From Polyporus tsugae (lineage: Eukaryota > Basidiomycota > Agaricomycetes > Polyporales > Polyporaceae), in contig JAHRBS010000009.1 of assembly GCA_024305745.1 (NCBI GenBank), positions 310,001 to 374,000 of the forward strand: 64,000 nucleotides of DNA, in the 5' to 3' direction. Shown here one piece after another: positions 43,318 through 55,937 of the stretch (position 1 is the stretch's first letter; the number at the start of each line of letters is the position of its first letter). The notes under the pieces are model-generated. The model ran no database searches and had not been told where the DNA came from. It saw only the letters and a program-made list of their open reading frames with translations. The position numbers and the translations under genes are program-made.

Positions 43318-43641
43318 TTGAACCTGTTTTCGTCTTCGGAGGCTGTAGTCTGTGGCATCCAGGTGAGGCCTCACAACTTTCTGCTCCGGGTGCGTATTAA
43401 TGCCAGTGGCTGGCATTGCCTCGACGCAGTTGGAAGGGTCGGCATCCGGGTAGCCACTTGGGATACAATACGGAAACATTTGACAGACAACACGTTGCAC
43501 GATGAGGAGGATCATGGCAGGGACAACGTCCGTGCTGTCCTCCATAACTTGAAGTACGCGTCCGCCCATCTCGCTCTTTTCGACATTAACCTCTACTACC
43601 CGAAACACTTAAACGTAGCTCTAGACGCTTCCATTCGTTGA
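43318..43641 (+). pseudogene. F-box/LRR-like family fragment
   Basis: An open stretch ends in R-A-V-L-H-N-L-K-Y-A-S-A-H-L-A-L-F-D-I-N-L. This lines up with H-A-V-L-R-E-H-A-P-T-H-L-A-L-V-N-V-R-L of the gene at 38736. No F-box, no neighbouring exons and no further homology are found. I read it as a remnant of a fourth family member. The surrounding 43033-43916 shows nothing else. Confidence 0.5.
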
Positions 43642-43916
43642 AAGACTGTCGTCAAGATCATGTCACTATACACACCGTAAACACGTCGTGCCACGCAATC
43701 ATTACAGGACGCTACATTTCATAGATGGACAGAAACAGGGGAAGGAAGACGTGAATTGTATATTGAAATGGGGGGCGATAAACGGTCCAACGGTGACGCA
43801 AACAGATCATTCTGGGGGTAGGAAAAAAAGCTTGAGGTTACGAAGACGTGAACTACGAGAGAGCCGGGCTTCGTGAATGACGCTACTGTGGAGCCAACGG
43901 CCCACAGCAGAAACCC

Positions 43917-46778
43917 TCAAAGGGAGGTTTGGCGTTCCGCAGTCAACTCCTCAGTCTCGACAATGGTCGCCATCGTGCTCTCGATGCCAGTCTTTTTGGA
44001 TCGTTTGTGAGAGCGTGGCAGATAGCCCTTGAGCTGATCGCCGACGTACTCGTTGTCCCACCCGAGGGCGATGTGAGAACGGAACAAGCCAGAAACGTGG
44101 TGGTAGGTGTCCAGTTGCTTGGCAGTTCTGTAGACACCGTCAGAAGGCTTCACAGGCCCGACCTCGATCGCGGACTCGATCGGTATAGGGACCGCGGGCG
44201 GAGCAGGGATAGGTGCCAAGGCTTCCATGGCGTCCAGGAGGGCAAGCTGTTGGTCTTCCTCAGCAGCCCCAGCGGGCTCTAGTAGGCCGTAAGTCGCGAG
44301 GACAGTGCGCTTCGTGCTAGCCTCCTCGTAGTCCAAGACCGTGTACCGAGCCTTGAGGCATGCGAGGAACGCTTTGATGAGCTTGTTGAGGGGGGTTGGC
44401 TTGCCAGGGGCATGGACGCCCTGGGCCGACGTCGAAGGATTCGAGATAAACTGGATGGGTGTCTTGCGGAAGTACAAGTCTCCTTTGATAACGGTCTGCT
44501 GCTTCAGCTCACTACAGAGCAAGCGGCAATTTTCATCCAAGTCGGTCTCTACAAAGTACTTCTCCATGTAGAGGCCGACGTTGGCGAAATCGCTGCGCAG
44601 GAAGCGGATGGAGAGGTAAATGAAGGCGTGGAGGAAGGACTCGAGTTCGTCAGCCATGGAGACGGGGGCCCGGGGGTGGGTCAGGGAGTGGACAGACATA
44701 TAATACCAAGTACCCTGAGCCATCGTAGTTAGCATACCGGGTATATGGCACGAATACGGACTGTCACATACCGTCCGATGAGGCTGACGTGCTTTCAGCT
44801 GCTCGTCCTCCCCAGGAACCTTCTTCGCAAGTTCCCAGTCGCTCAAAACACCGACCCACGTGACAATGAAGCCACCCGTTGGACGGGCAAGAAGCGTTGG
44901 CAGGATCAAGATGTTGCCCGTGCTGACATCCCGATGAAGGATGTTGCACAGTTCTTTGGCTTCACCATGCCCTACGATAATAATAACATTAGCATCTCAT
45001 AACAGAGGGCTGGGGGCTGCCCAGGACTTACCGTTGATGCAGTTCCAAAAGACACGCGCCAATTGCCGACCGCTCGTGAATGCTGTCGATGGCAAGCACA
45101 CTTCTGCGACGACGATCCGGTAATGTGTGAGATGACGAAGCCCCAACCCGTCCTTGCGATCAACGGGAGCTACCTCTTGCGATCGAGGACGCTTGGCGCT
45201 GTGCCCACCGGAATGCTGACCGGCTTCCGAGTCGGCAGAAGGGGTGGTGTCGACGCGGGACCCGTCAGACCCCGACGACGTCCGACGGGTCCTTCGATTT
45301 GTCGCGGTGCCCGATCCGGAGCCTGCGTTGGGGCGGGAAGGCATCGGAGCAATGGGGCGATCCTTCTTCTCCTTCTCCTTCCCGACAAAAACGTCTGGCT
45401 CCTTCGGCCCCGTGGAGGAGTACGTTGAGGCCTCAGTCTCCTGGACGCCCCCAACGTCCTCGTGGGAGACAAGAGTAGGTATAAAGCGGACGCCCGCGTC
45501 ATTGATCATCTTGAGAGTCGTTCCCTCCTGACCGACACCGTGGTAGAAGGGACGCCAAGCGTCCTTGAGGAAGACCAGACGCTGCGTCTTCCACTCGAGC
45601 GCAACGTATCCACGCGTGCCGCGACCGACCAGGCCGTGAGGCGCAAAGATGGGTTTGCCGACCAAGTAGTCGCGTCCGAGGACCTTCAAGCTATAGCACA
45701 GCCAGTCCTCCGAGAGCGATTCCCGAAAGAGATCGCGGACGTATTTGAATACGGGGACAATGGCGGATGTGGCGCTAGACGAGGAGAGGTCGCCAAAGCC
45801 GGTCGTCGCAGTCGGATCGTCGGCCAAGAGGTTTGCGGAGAACAAGGGAGAGTCGGGTGCATCGCGAGTCGGCTTGATAACGAAGCCGTGAGGCACCGAT
45901 TGAACGACCGTCCCGTCGCCGTAGGCGAGATCGAGGCGGTGAGCGGCAGCGACCTTCTGCATCCACTGCCAGCCACAAGAGTCCTTGGAGAGACGAGTCG
46001 CGGTGGTGTCGAAGCCGCGCTGCTTAGGGCTCGCCTTCGAGTAAGCATAGAAGAACTGAAGGAGCTTCTTGGTATGCTCGACAGTGTCGACGTAATTGAG
46101 CGCCTCAGTAACGATGCAGCCCGATCGGTCCCAGCGGATGACGCGGAACTCGCCACCGTTGATGAGGAGCATGAAGAGTCCCGTGCGGTGCTGGAAGTAG
46201 AAGTGGCGTTCACCGTACGACATGAGCTGGCCTCGAACATCAATTCGCGAATCAGCGCTCGCCTCCACGTTCTTGTTGGTGCGATCGTCCCAGGCGTCGT
46301 TCTGAACACCACCGCGCTTGAACTCGATGGAGAGGTCGTCGAGGAAGAAGTTGGGACGATCCGCTTGGATGAGGTGCTTGTCGCATGTCGAAATCAACGC
46401 CCCGTCGACCTTGTACTTCTTGGCGTCGATGACATCGGCGCGATCCTCGGAGATATTGAGCAGATAGCCAGGACAGAGGGGCCCGTCCTTGCTAGTGTCG
46501 ACCTTGAGCTGTGGTTACGAACCGGTGAGATCATGGCTTGAGTCCAACGAATCAAAGAGACGTACCCATGCCTCCGAGATGATCTTCTCCTTGCGCCGTT
46601 TATCCTTGCTGTCTGGAGGCCGTGGAGTCGTAGCTTCTTGCAACTTGCCATGAATCTCTGTAATCCTGGCTTCGGGGTAGGTAGTGTCGAAGCCGTCGGG
46701 GTCGACGGAAGGGAGGTACGTCTTCATCATGTTCTCAAAGAGAAGTGGGACAGTCGTGTTGACAGCGTCTGACATCAT
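43917..46778 (-). CDS. FunK1 fungal-type protein kinase, third intact copy
   Basis: Exons 46778..46566, 46508..45032, 44971..44772 and 44714..43917 give 895 residues with the same intron plan as the copies at 7145 and 31070. Motifs: H-F-Y-F-Q-H-R-T-G-L-F, R-G-Y-V-A-L-E-W, F-L-K-D-A-W-R-P, H-L-T-H-Y-R-I-V, catalytic H-R-D-V-S-T-G-N and S-D-W-E-L-A-K. The segment after the catalytic loop and the C-lobe are clearly more diverged than between the two duplication arms, so this copy split off earlier. An ATG at 46916 would extend the N-terminus by 46 residues. I prefer the ATG pair at 46778 because a conserved GTCAGT...CAG in all three leaders may be a 5' UTR intron removing the upstream ATG. No HNH gene accompanies it. 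Confidence 0.87.
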
Positions 46779-46970
46779 GTTGCGACGGTCTGTTTCGGCG
46801 TTGGGCTTCACGGATAGGTGAGGGTTGTTCCGGGTGTGGTCTCGCGTCTGATAGTGTCGTACGCTGACCGGAGAGGAGTGGATTTCTTCGCTCTGAGGGT
46901 AGCTGTGAGGACCCATGATGAGAGAGGAGGGAAGTGGGGGAGGACTGACCTACAAGACGCCTGATGAAGG

Positions 46971-46978
46971 TTTTTATA
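46971..46978 (-). promoter_or_regulatory. TATA element of third kinase
   Basis: TATAAAAA (minus strand) in the block shared with the two duplication arms. Promoter similarity continues to about 47210 and then stops. Confidence 0.5.
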
Positions 46979-48202
46979 CCTGTTGAGATGGTGGTTAGGA
47001 AGTTTGGCTTGAGGCTCGGCCATACTACGGCAGCAGCCAGGTTAGATCAGACCATGACAAAGGGAACACTAGGTCACGACACACCAAATACGGCGCACAA
47101 TGGTATTCTCGCCGTGAGGCTCTGTTGCAGCCAAAACGGTAGGAGACAAGTTGAGGGTAAGCGCGGCGGAGATGGTTGGGTTTCCTTCTTGGGGAAAGTC
47201 GTTTAAGCGGGCGGCTTTGGCATCAAGCGGCGCCCACGGCTTCTGGCGGCACCATCGAGGCCTTTCTGACAATTGTTTCTCAGTGTCTTCCTTTATTCTT
47301 CTACAGACGACCAGGTATGGAAACTGATAACAGGAGGAAACGGGGGCAGGAAATTGCGTCTTAGAACGCTTGAAGTTGCAGGGTACGTCCGGCGCTCAAG
47401 TACTACTAACTGATTCGGACTCCCGAATCTTTACATAAAGGTTGGATGTAATTAATATTAGCGCGATGAGTAGTACGAGTCGGACCCAGGGCTTCAAATA
47501 CAAGTGTCTGGGTGTCCGGCTTCGCACGATGGGACTTCCTAAGGTGTCCTGCCTCCTGGTAATAGACGCTTCAGTACTCAGGACACCCGGTACATACTCA
47601 GGTGCTCACAGACACAAAGACAATCTTGAGCGCGATATCGCTGCTTACGCCAGGGATCACAAGTCGAATGCCCCCCTTCAGACTTCAGGTCTCCGGATCC
47701 GTGGCCGTCTTGCCAGCCAGATTTATGAGAGTCGTGACGAACAGCGGTAAATCGTAGACACACCGTAGTATCTTGCTTCACTTGCTGTGCATCTTCGCCA
47801 GTGAACTGATTCCACCCTCAACGTACAGACATTCAGATCCAGAACTAACTCCCAGCAGACTACGACGCAACTCCTCCCTGCATAGGCCCTGAGCACTCCA
47901 AAAAGACGCATGGACATAAATACGTATATGCGAGCCAAAATCCGTCCAATGATGGTGGTGGTATGGTGTATATAGCGACGAGGAGCAGAGAGCAGGGAAC
48001 AAGGAACAAGGAGCGGTAACGCTAACGTGAACGGAGCAGCAAGCAACACGGCCCGACGGCCCAAAACATATAACGACTGTACAAGAGCGACGGTGGGCGG
48101 CAATTTATCAGCTATTCAAGGAGGCGTAGTAGAGTAGAGTTACTTTGCGTCGTGCGCCATACCCAAGACGGTACAGTGCGGACAGCCTTCCACCCAGCCA
48201 AC
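46979..48202. other. intergenic, nothing beyond shared kinase promoter
   Basis: Similarity to the other kinase promoters ends near 47210. The rest to 48202 shows no gene I can support. Confidence 0.45.
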
Positions 48203-50284
48203 TTACATGACCCCGACCTCCTTCCCGGACGACAAGACAGAGGAGGCCCGGCTCGTGCGCGAGGTGTCCAAGAAGCTCGTGTACGAGCTGTTCCGGTACA
48301 GCATTCCCGTCCCCGTCCGCGGGCGCGGTCGCAAGCCAACCTGCGGGCGCGTGCCGACCTGCGCAGAGACCGGCGGGCTACTCGCACTAGCCTTCTGCGC
48401 GTACGCCAGCGTGTTCCCGTTTCCGTTCGGACGGGGCAGCCCCCCGGCGGACTGCGACGACGCCAAGGCGGGTGGGAGGGGGAACTGGGAGAGCGGGTCG
48501 TTGCTGGCGCCCGCGCCCGCGATGCTGCTCCGCTCCACGGGGCTCAGCGTCGACATGGACATGGACCGCACCGGCGCCATGGTGGACGTGGACAAGGAGC
48601 GCGGGGGCACCATGCGGGACACCGCCGCGGTCGAGCGCACGGGGACTGAGGCGTAAGCATTGCCATGTGCAGGACGGGAGCCTGGGTTCGACACTGTGCG
48701 AGTCCGCGACGGGGCGATGGACGACGACGATGGCCCAGCGATCCGAGCAGTAGCAGACGACACCGGGGGGCGAGACTCTACGATGAAGGTCGACCGTGTG
48801 ACCGAGCTCGAGCTCTGGATGCCTGCGGTCTGGGGAAGGCGCAGAGGCCTGGGCACACCGGTGCGGGCCGGTGCACTTGGCGAACTCGTAACTGATGGCG
48901 CGGCGGTGCTGGACTCGCGCGAGCCGGACGAGACGAAGGAGCTTGCGGACGCGTTGGACTGGGTACGGCTCCGCGACATGGGCCTCGGGAGGTCGACGGC
49001 CGTGATACTGTCCGAATCGGCGCTGCTCAGGCGGTCCTGAGAGAACGTCGAGGACATAGAGCGAGAAAGGCTCCGGGGTGTGAGGGGTGATGGAGAAAAT
49101 GCGCTCGATCCTCGCGAGAGGGTCCCAGCGGAGGTTGATTTTGAGAGCTGGGAGGGCGCACGCGACGTCGTGGAGTACACAGAGGGTTGGCGTTCGATAT
49201 TCGAGTTGATCAACCGCCTGGTGAGGAGAGAGGGCGCGTCCTCGTCCTCGCTAAAATGACAGTCAGACTACGCGCCAAGACGAGTAAATAGCGACATACC
49301 TATCGCTCCAGCCCAAGCCCGTCGTCAGACCCATTCCAGCACGAAGCAATCCTTGATCCCGATGCCTGACCCTCCTTCGCAAAGTGTCTCTCGGATCACG
49401 GTGAATGCCCGATTTGGTCATCGTGCTGCCTGCTACATACAACGTCGGAGATCAGCACGCTCGCCGTCGAGTCAACAGTTGAGACAAAGAAGCGGCACGA
49501 ACCTGTCGAAGCCACGCTGAGCACGCTGTTTGCGCGATTCACCGATGTGCCGCTGCGATCGTCGTCATCATCCATGAACAACGAGAGCGTCGCCGATCCA
49601 CCACCAGGGAGCAACTTCGACCGAGGGGAAAGCAGTCCGTCGCGGAACATCAGGTGTCTGTCCCGCCATGAGCCACGATCAGGGGTGTGCTTCAAGGGGA
49701 TACGCAAGAGAATAGCAGAACAGCACGTACGGCAGAGGGGTGTGTATGTCGATGCTCGAGTCGGACTCGCTCCCGTCGCCCTCCAGCAGCTTCTGATCCA
49801 TGTTCGCGTCCTTTTCGAGCAACGTACCATAGTCCGACACAACCGACTCGTTATCGTCGTCCGCCCTCTTGCTGGTCGCCCGCCAGCTCGACGGGACCGC
49901 CGTGGTCGGGCCCTGGGTGGACCGCGTGCGCGCTACGGGTGAGTTGGAGAACGTCGCCGACGACGTGCGGCGCGGACGGGGCGTCCGCTTGATCATCGTC
50001 TCTACGTCCGGGCTGTCGGGGCGGCCCCCACCACGCTGCGGCGGGTTACTGGTCTTCTGTTTGGGCCTCGGCGATCGAGTCTGAGTCTGAGTCTGAGCGT
50101 GCTCAGGGAGAAGAGGGAGTGCCTTTCCCGTGTGTGACGGGGTGTGGGGCTGCTGAGAGACACTGCCGGAGGGCGAGCGGGAGGTGCTGGGGCGGCGTGT
50201 GCGTGGCGAGCTCCCGAAGACCGCGCTGGCCATCGTCGGGCTCTTTGGGGAGAGAATATCGGTCAGAGGCGCGTCTGCGGACAT
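48203..50284 (-). CDS. Ser/Pro-rich, largely disordered protein
   Basis: Exons 50284..49731, 49657..49503, 49351..49300 and 49250..48203 join in phase to 602 residues. The composition is dominated by Ser, Pro, Arg and Thr, with no globular domain visible. Two short islands look conserved in style: a segment with M-D-Q-K-L-L-E-G-D, and G-L-L-R-A-G-M-G-L-T-T-G-L-G-W followed by acidic S-D-S-E-D-E-D-A-P-S. The latter is built across the short 52-nt third exon. The ATG at 50284 is the first in frame. A GTG lies four codons upstream. Such proteins in fungi are often phosphorylated scaffolds of polarity or cytoskeleton pathways, but nothing here proves that. Function unknown. Confidence 0.65.
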
Positions 50285-51135
50285 CTCGCGACACACAGCA
50301 GAGGTGGTGGAGGCGGCCGTTCAGGAGAGTGTGTGGCTCGGGGCTACGTAGGACAGCAGAGCGAGAGGAACGGTGAGGAGAAGAAAGGGCTGCGAGCGTG
50401 CAAAGTATTCCAAGTGACTGAGTCGGTATCCCGCGTGGCTTGCGCCGACACCGGCTCGAACAGCCGTAATTGACGGGGGTTGCGAACGCTTGTGGCAGCG
50501 TGGCACCGGCTGAGACTCTGAGTACTGCGCAAACCCAAGCCTTGCTACAGCCCACAGCACTTGGAAAGCCCCGCGGGAGGAGGTGAGATGGGAATAACGG
50601 AGAGGGCGAGGAGTCAGTAGCGACGCAGGAGAGAGGATAGAAGGGAAGATGTGAACGATAGGGGGTTCAGTTCACTGTTCATAAATTGAATACACCATCT
50701 TTGTCCAGACTCCAAGCTGGAGAGGCCGTGATGAAGGATCAGAAACAGGAGAAGGACCTTCCGAAGTCTACTCAAACGCTGAGAACGCTATCATGAGTGG
50801 CCGGAGCAGAGCAAGATGAGGGAGCGGAAGCATGACTGTAGCCACGAAAGCTGATGCACATCCCTCTCTTTCTTCTGCGGACAGATCGCGCGCGGCGGGC
50901 GGTCCAGGCAGTACTTCGCCTCTGGTGCAACTTGAAGTCATCCATCGTCGCGCACGTCGGCGCCGCCGTCAGCATTCTCGCAACATGGACGACGCAGCGG
51001 GCCTGGGTCAGTCACTGAAGGCTCCAACATTTGCATGAAATGGTAGATACGGGATAAAGCAAATAATCTTAGGCCAGCAAGAAACATCCCAAACCCAAAG
51101 TCGCGTTCGAAGCAAGGCAGGATTCAGCCGTCTGG
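50285..51135. other. intergenic, nothing recognised
   Basis: Bounded by the 5' end of the Ser-rich gene and the stop of the candidate membrane protein gene, both on the minus strand. No gene or RNA is seen. Confidence 0.4.
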
Positions 51136-52320
51136 CTACTTTTCCACCGTGTGGGCCCGTTTCCCGAACAAGCCCCGCTTTCCTTGAGAAGACTCGTCCA
51201 CACTGCCAGACCCCGGGCGGTTCCCCGCTGACGACGCGTTGAACGCCTTGATGAATCCTCTGACATTTTGAAGCTGTGTCAGTGTTGACCCGCGTCGTGA
51301 CGGAGGAAGCAGCGGACTGACCGTTGCGTGGCATCCAAGTACTGCTCGCGGTCGAACCTCTTATCCGTTTTGACGAAGAGGCCTTGTCTCGAGACGTCCA
51401 CACCTTGCTTCTTCAGCCTGTGAAATGCCGTCAGTTATGATAGGTCGTGGAAGCAAGCAGATATATGCGCCGCGAGCGGGGCTCCGGTCCAGGACGACTC
51501 CACCCTGTGCCACTACACCGCTAACATTCATGACGAGGAACAAGTATCGGGAAGTGAGCATCTCGACCTCACGAATAACCACAGCAGCTTGATGCCGACC
51601 GCGATCAACGGACGTACGCGCAAGAGGACACCAGCATCATGCACGAGGGCAAAAATTGCTCTGCAGTGGGCTGAACCCACCCGCGCTGAGATGTAGGTCC
51701 GGGAATTAAACGTTAAACCCACGGATTAACGAGAAGCAGAGTTCAGAAGGCAGGCGGAGAGAACGACGGAATACATACATTCCGTCCGCCTTCTAGTTTT
51801 TTCACTTCCATTCCGCACCCGCGTTGCCGACAGTTGCCGACATGCGGACAGGATTCTCGTACTCTTGGCAGCGCTCCGCGCAGAACGCCGCGGAGGATGA
51901 GTGAACATGGGCGGCCCCCTCCTCCGTTGGGGAGTTGAACCGCAATCTGCGCGAGTCATTGGCGAACAAAGAAAAGGCATTCAAGATCCAACCGACATCT
52001 CCAAATTCAGCATATAGGACGCTTGGTGGTCTCGCGAGTGCGTCGCCGGCAGTCTTACCGCCACCGGTGACCACGTCGAATGATGTTCCATTGCGTTGCA
52101 GACAGGGGGAAAGCGTTGCTACTTACGAGTCTTTCGCGGATTCAAAGGCACCAGGCAACACCTTTTTCGCGAGGAAGTAGGTGAAAACAAGGCCTGCAAT
52201 GATGCAAAGCGTCTGGAAGCCGATGCAAGGTTCAGTGTCCAGTATCATGATCTGCAGGGGAAGTTTGGGGATCGGAGTCCACGTCGACTTACCACTAGAA
52301 GCACAAAATAATCGAACCTG
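51136..52320 (-). CDS. candidate small membrane protein, model incomplete
   Basis: Four pieces with good splice signals are visible. F-D-Y-F-V-L-L-V ends near 52293 at GTAAGT. Exon 52251..52127 has I-M-I-L-D-T-E-P and a hydrophobic segment L-C-I-I-A-G-L-V-F-T-Y-F-L-A-K-K. Exon 51417..51322 has R-L-K-K-Q-G-V-D-V-S-R-Q-G and K-R-F-D-R-E-Q-Y-L-D-A-T. Exon 51259..51136 continues in phase to G-F-I-K-A-F-N-A-S-S and ends T-V-E-K before TAG. I could not assemble the exons between 52127 and 51417, nor the true start, so the two halves may be separate genes. The family is not recognised. Confidence 0.4.
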
Positions 52321-52811
52321 TGAAACATATGTTCAATTTGTGTGTCCCATGCCTCTGAAAATGGATGTATATCACCTACCAGGTGGCCATCGTAATGGTG
52401 TGGTGGGGGCAAGGAGTCAAGTACGCGATCCGATGTCGTGTACCGCCCTCTGCGTCGGAGTCTGCGACCTGTGCGAGGATGGAGCCGATGATGTGCGTTG
52501 CCGGATCGAAGCCCCTGTCAAGCAGTCCTGTACAGTCAGCCATGTTTACCGTTGTCTTGGGTGCTCTTGGCATAAATCCTTCTCGGTCACAAGGCTCACA
52601 GCCATCTGGTCGGACACCTAAATCTCGGTACTGAATGCGCGCAAACGCTCGCAGGTGTAAAAGTGTATTTACATCGGACTGTGAGGGAAAGGCTGACCGT
52701 AAGTTATACTATGTAGAGACCGTACAGCCTGAGCAAGCAAGTCAAGCGAAGAGGGAACTGCGGTGATCTTCAAAGGTGTACGTATATTTGATTAGAAGGT
52801 ACAAGGTATGA
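52321..52811. other. intergenic between candidate membrane gene and tRNA
   Basis: An open frame at 52376-52573 (-) may hold an upstream exon of the membrane protein, but no splice path was convincing. Otherwise nothing is seen. Confidence 0.35.
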
Positions 52812-52882
52812 GCATTCGTGGTGTAGCGGTAACATTGGGTCTTCCCATGGCCTAGCTCCGGGTTCGACTCCCGGCGGATGCA
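52812..52882 (+). tRNA. tRNA-Gly (CCC)
   Basis: A 71-nt cloverleaf without intron. The acceptor stem GCATTCG pairs with CGGATGC (one T-G pair) with discriminator A. The D arm is GTGT/ACAT. The anticodon stem is GGGTC/GGCCT with loop TTCCCAT, anticodon CCC. The variable region has four bases. The T arm is CCGGG-TTCGACT-CCCGG. The internal promoter boxes (TGGTGTAGCGG and GGTTCGACTCC) are in place. Beyond it, 52883-53440 holds no gene I can see. Confidence 0.92.
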
Positions 52883-53440
52883 TGTGGTTGGCAACAGTTT
52901 ACTTTTTTCTATTCAACTGCTCTACATCTATGTGACTTGATCATGAGTTTGACGTGACTTGCAGTCCCTGAGCATTAGATCTACATAGACAAAAATGCAT
53001 AAGAAAAGAAAGCCTAACGACCCCAAGGGAAGGGAAACGAGTACTTACCTCTTTCAACTGGGCAAGAATTCATGTCCTCTCTTTCTTGCACAATTTGCAG
53101 TCGGTGGTCTTTAAATGGTTCCTGCCATCATTGTACAGCGAAAGGGGCGGATAATATACACGGTCACGAAACTTCCAACTAGCATACAGCAGCACATACG
53201 TCGACCCTTGTAAATGTCCGACCGGGGAACATGCGAGCATAGCACAACCCCCTCCTCTTGTGCGAGCGTCTCCACGGACGCTCAAAAGACGGCAAACACC
53301 TCATAGAATATAATCGAAGATCGAATGGTGGAACTCTGTCAATAGACGTGCGTCAGCGTCCTCTTGTAGAGAGGGAGAAAAGGGGACGAATGGAGGCGTA
53401 CCATGGGGACTCTCGAATAGCAATTAACTCGACCCCCAGC

Positions 53441-55877
53441 TTAGGAGAACGCCAGCGCGGTCCAAGCGGCGACCGCACCGAGAGTAGCGACGGTAGCGGT
53501 CTGCGCGATCTTCGAAACGACGTGAAGCGTGCGCCTCCGCTTCGGCAGAGGTAGCGGAGGCGGCAGATCGCTCACATCAGTGAAATTTGGTGGGACATAC
53601 TCCCCGTCGTCCATGTCATCGCGCTTCCTCTTCAGGGAGTTGGAAGCCTGCGGTCCCGTCAGTACTGGAAAACGCGACGTGCAAATGGAGGGATGAGTAC
53701 TGACCTCTGATGCAGCGGCCTGCGCAGCAACACTGGCCAGTTTGGCCTCGGCGACGGTTGCGGCGGCTTCGACACGAAGAGCCTTGACGGTCTCCAGCTC
53801 CTCGGCCATCTGCTCGCGCGCTTGCTGATGCAAGATGCAGGTTTCTGGTAAAGGACAGTATCAGTGAATACGGTGCAACGTGCTGAGAAGGTAGAAGATG
53901 AGAGAGACGTACCTTGCAGCATGTCCTTCGCCGTCCCGACCTCCCGCATGAGCTCCTCTAGCCGCTCGCCCAAGTCGTTTCGCTCCTGCAGGCCGCAAAC
54001 GATGCTCTTGAGCGTCTGCAGACGAGTGTCGATCGAGGACAGTTCGTCGTTGCGCTCGGTGAAATTGGTCTGAGTGTCTTGCATTCGCACGTCGAGGGCG
54101 TCGAGGCGAGCCTTTGTCTGTTCGACGTGTGCGGTGAAGACCACCTCGTCAGCGTCACGCGTTGCACGGATGGTGTCGATCTCGTCCTGGGCCCAGTTAG
54201 CGACGTCCGGATGGGACAAAAGCGGGGAAAGAAAGGGAGGTACTAACCCGAGCCTCAGCAATCTGAGCCTCGATCGCGCTCGTGTCGAACGTGGCGCTCG
54301 CATTTGCGGGCTCTAAAGCCGAAGTGACCGCTGCGAATCGGCTGGTGGCCGATTCACTCGCGTTCGCATGTCCGAGGTCGAAGATGACATCGTCCTCGGG
54401 GAGGGGAGGGAGGTCCTGTGGAGGACTCGGGCTCGACTCTGCGTCGCCGAACACCATGTCTACCATCTCAACCTCGGGGCTTTCCTCGGCTGGACGCACT
54501 TCCTCATTGCCATCGACGGGTGCACTCACAGGAACGTTGGGAGCGGGCGTACCATAATCGTCATCGCTAATCTCAATCACCTCACGTCGGTACACCCTTT
54601 CATCTCGGGGCATCGGCTGCGACTCCACGCTCGACTCGCGGGGCGAGGAGGGCTGGGAGCCCCTCGAAGGGGTACTGGGCCAAGCACCGACGACAGGAGG
54701 CTCTTCCCGGGCTCCGTCGCTGTGCGAGGGGGAAAGTGCGCGGCTTGAGGAGAGATCCATGTCTTCTTCCTCCTCGACCACTCCGCCTTCGACGTGTATC
54801 TCCTCGAAAGAGAATGGCCCAATGGGCGGCGGGTAGTAGTCTGGCTCCGGAGACTCCGCGATGTGAATTGGGGGCAGGATTTGCTGCAGCAAGCGGAGGC
54901 GTGCGCCTAGGGGGATCAAGGGACAACCGAAAGGCTCGAGCCCCATGAATGACGAGGCCGACGAAGGCAACGACGCCATTGGGTTCTGCGGGGGAGACGA
55001 CGGAGGCGAAATCTCTTGGATGTCAGAGTCGCTGTCCGAGCTCGAGGGGGAGGACTCAGGAGAGGGTAGGAACACGCCGTAGCGGCCTGTGTTTGCTCGT
55101 GCGGGCGTCTTGTCGCCGTCACGTTCATGTGGTTGCGGCTGCGACTGTGATTGCGAGTCATCGGCAATGGGACCCGGCGTATTGTGCTGCTGGACTTCGA
55201 GAGACTTCGGCAGGGGTGAGGATGCCCGCTGAGGAGCGTCCCCGCCGAAGATTAACTCTACGCGCGCGACGACGGGGCGGACGATGTTGGCGTCGTGGCC
55301 GACGGTCTTCCCGAAGGTGATCAGGTCGCCATCGGCTACCACGGTAGGTACCTCTGGTTTCAGGGATGTCGATACGAGTTCGCCGGGGCGCAGGATGTGG
55401 GTCCCATGGTGGGAGCGCAGATCGGTGATGTATACCTTTGTTGTATGATAGATGGGTGGGGAGTTGGGGGAGAAGGGTGTTCAGCTGCATCAAGCTCGGG
55501 AGTACAATGAAAGGGTTATGGCATACATTTCCATACTCTGTGAACGTGATCTTCGCATGCTTGCGACTTACTACGGGGCAGCGAAAGAGAGCTCGTTCAG
55601 GATCTGGTTGCTCGGGATTGCCTTGGCTCGACTTGCGGCCGACAGCGATGGTGCGGGAGTGGGACTTGTGATAGATGAGGGTTTCGGAGGGCTGCTCGCC
55701 ATACTCCTCGACATGCAGGACGAGGCCTTTGACTCCCCTGAGCAAAGAGACACTCATTGCTGAGTGCGGGTTCAACGTACCTGAAATAGTCGACCTCTCA
55801 GGACCAGTGCAATCCGTCACCATCATTGCGCTCAGGGAGTGTGTAGTCGTTGTCGTCGGCGTCGAGTTGATAATCAT
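53441..55877 (-). CDS. FHA domain, coiled-coil, tail-anchored protein
   Basis: Exons 55877..55527, 55435..54248, 54186..53913, 53844..53705 and 53647..53441 join in phase to 719 residues. The FHA domain spans about residues 45-165: G-R-K-S-S, then S-R-K-H-A-K-I and, across the first intron, Y-I-T-D-L-R-S-H-H-G-T-H-I, the phosphothreonine-binding loops. A long Ser/Pro/Glu-rich linker follows, then an Arg/Glu-rich heptad region (about 520-650) with coiled-coil character. A basic K-R-K-R-D/K-R-R-R segment and a final hydrophobic stretch T-V-A-T-L-G-A-V-A-A-W-T-A-L-A-F complete it. FHA plus coiled coil plus tail anchor is the layout of SLMAP/Far9-type STRIPAK subunits, so a scaffold on ER or nuclear membrane is a fair guess, not proof. 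The start could also be Met41 (55757). It is divergent from GPN1. Confidence 0.82.
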
Positions 55878-55925
55878 CGGGAAACGCGGACGTCGCCCGT
55901 TCCGCAGCTATATACCGTGACTCAC

Positions 55926-55937
55926 TGTGACGTCACA
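55926..55937. promoter_or_regulatory. CRE-type palindrome in FHA/GPN1 bidirectional promoter
   Basis: TGTGACGTCACA is a perfect 12-bp palindrome containing TGACGTCA, the classical site of CREB/ATF-type bZIP factors. It sits in the 161-bp gap between two divergent genes, 49 bases from the FHA start and 101 from the GPN1 start. Confidence 0.6.

Noticed and set aside
46779..46916. Upstream ATG as start of the third kinase
   Set aside because: Not available in the two other copies and probably removed by a 5' UTR intron; kept only as an alternative.
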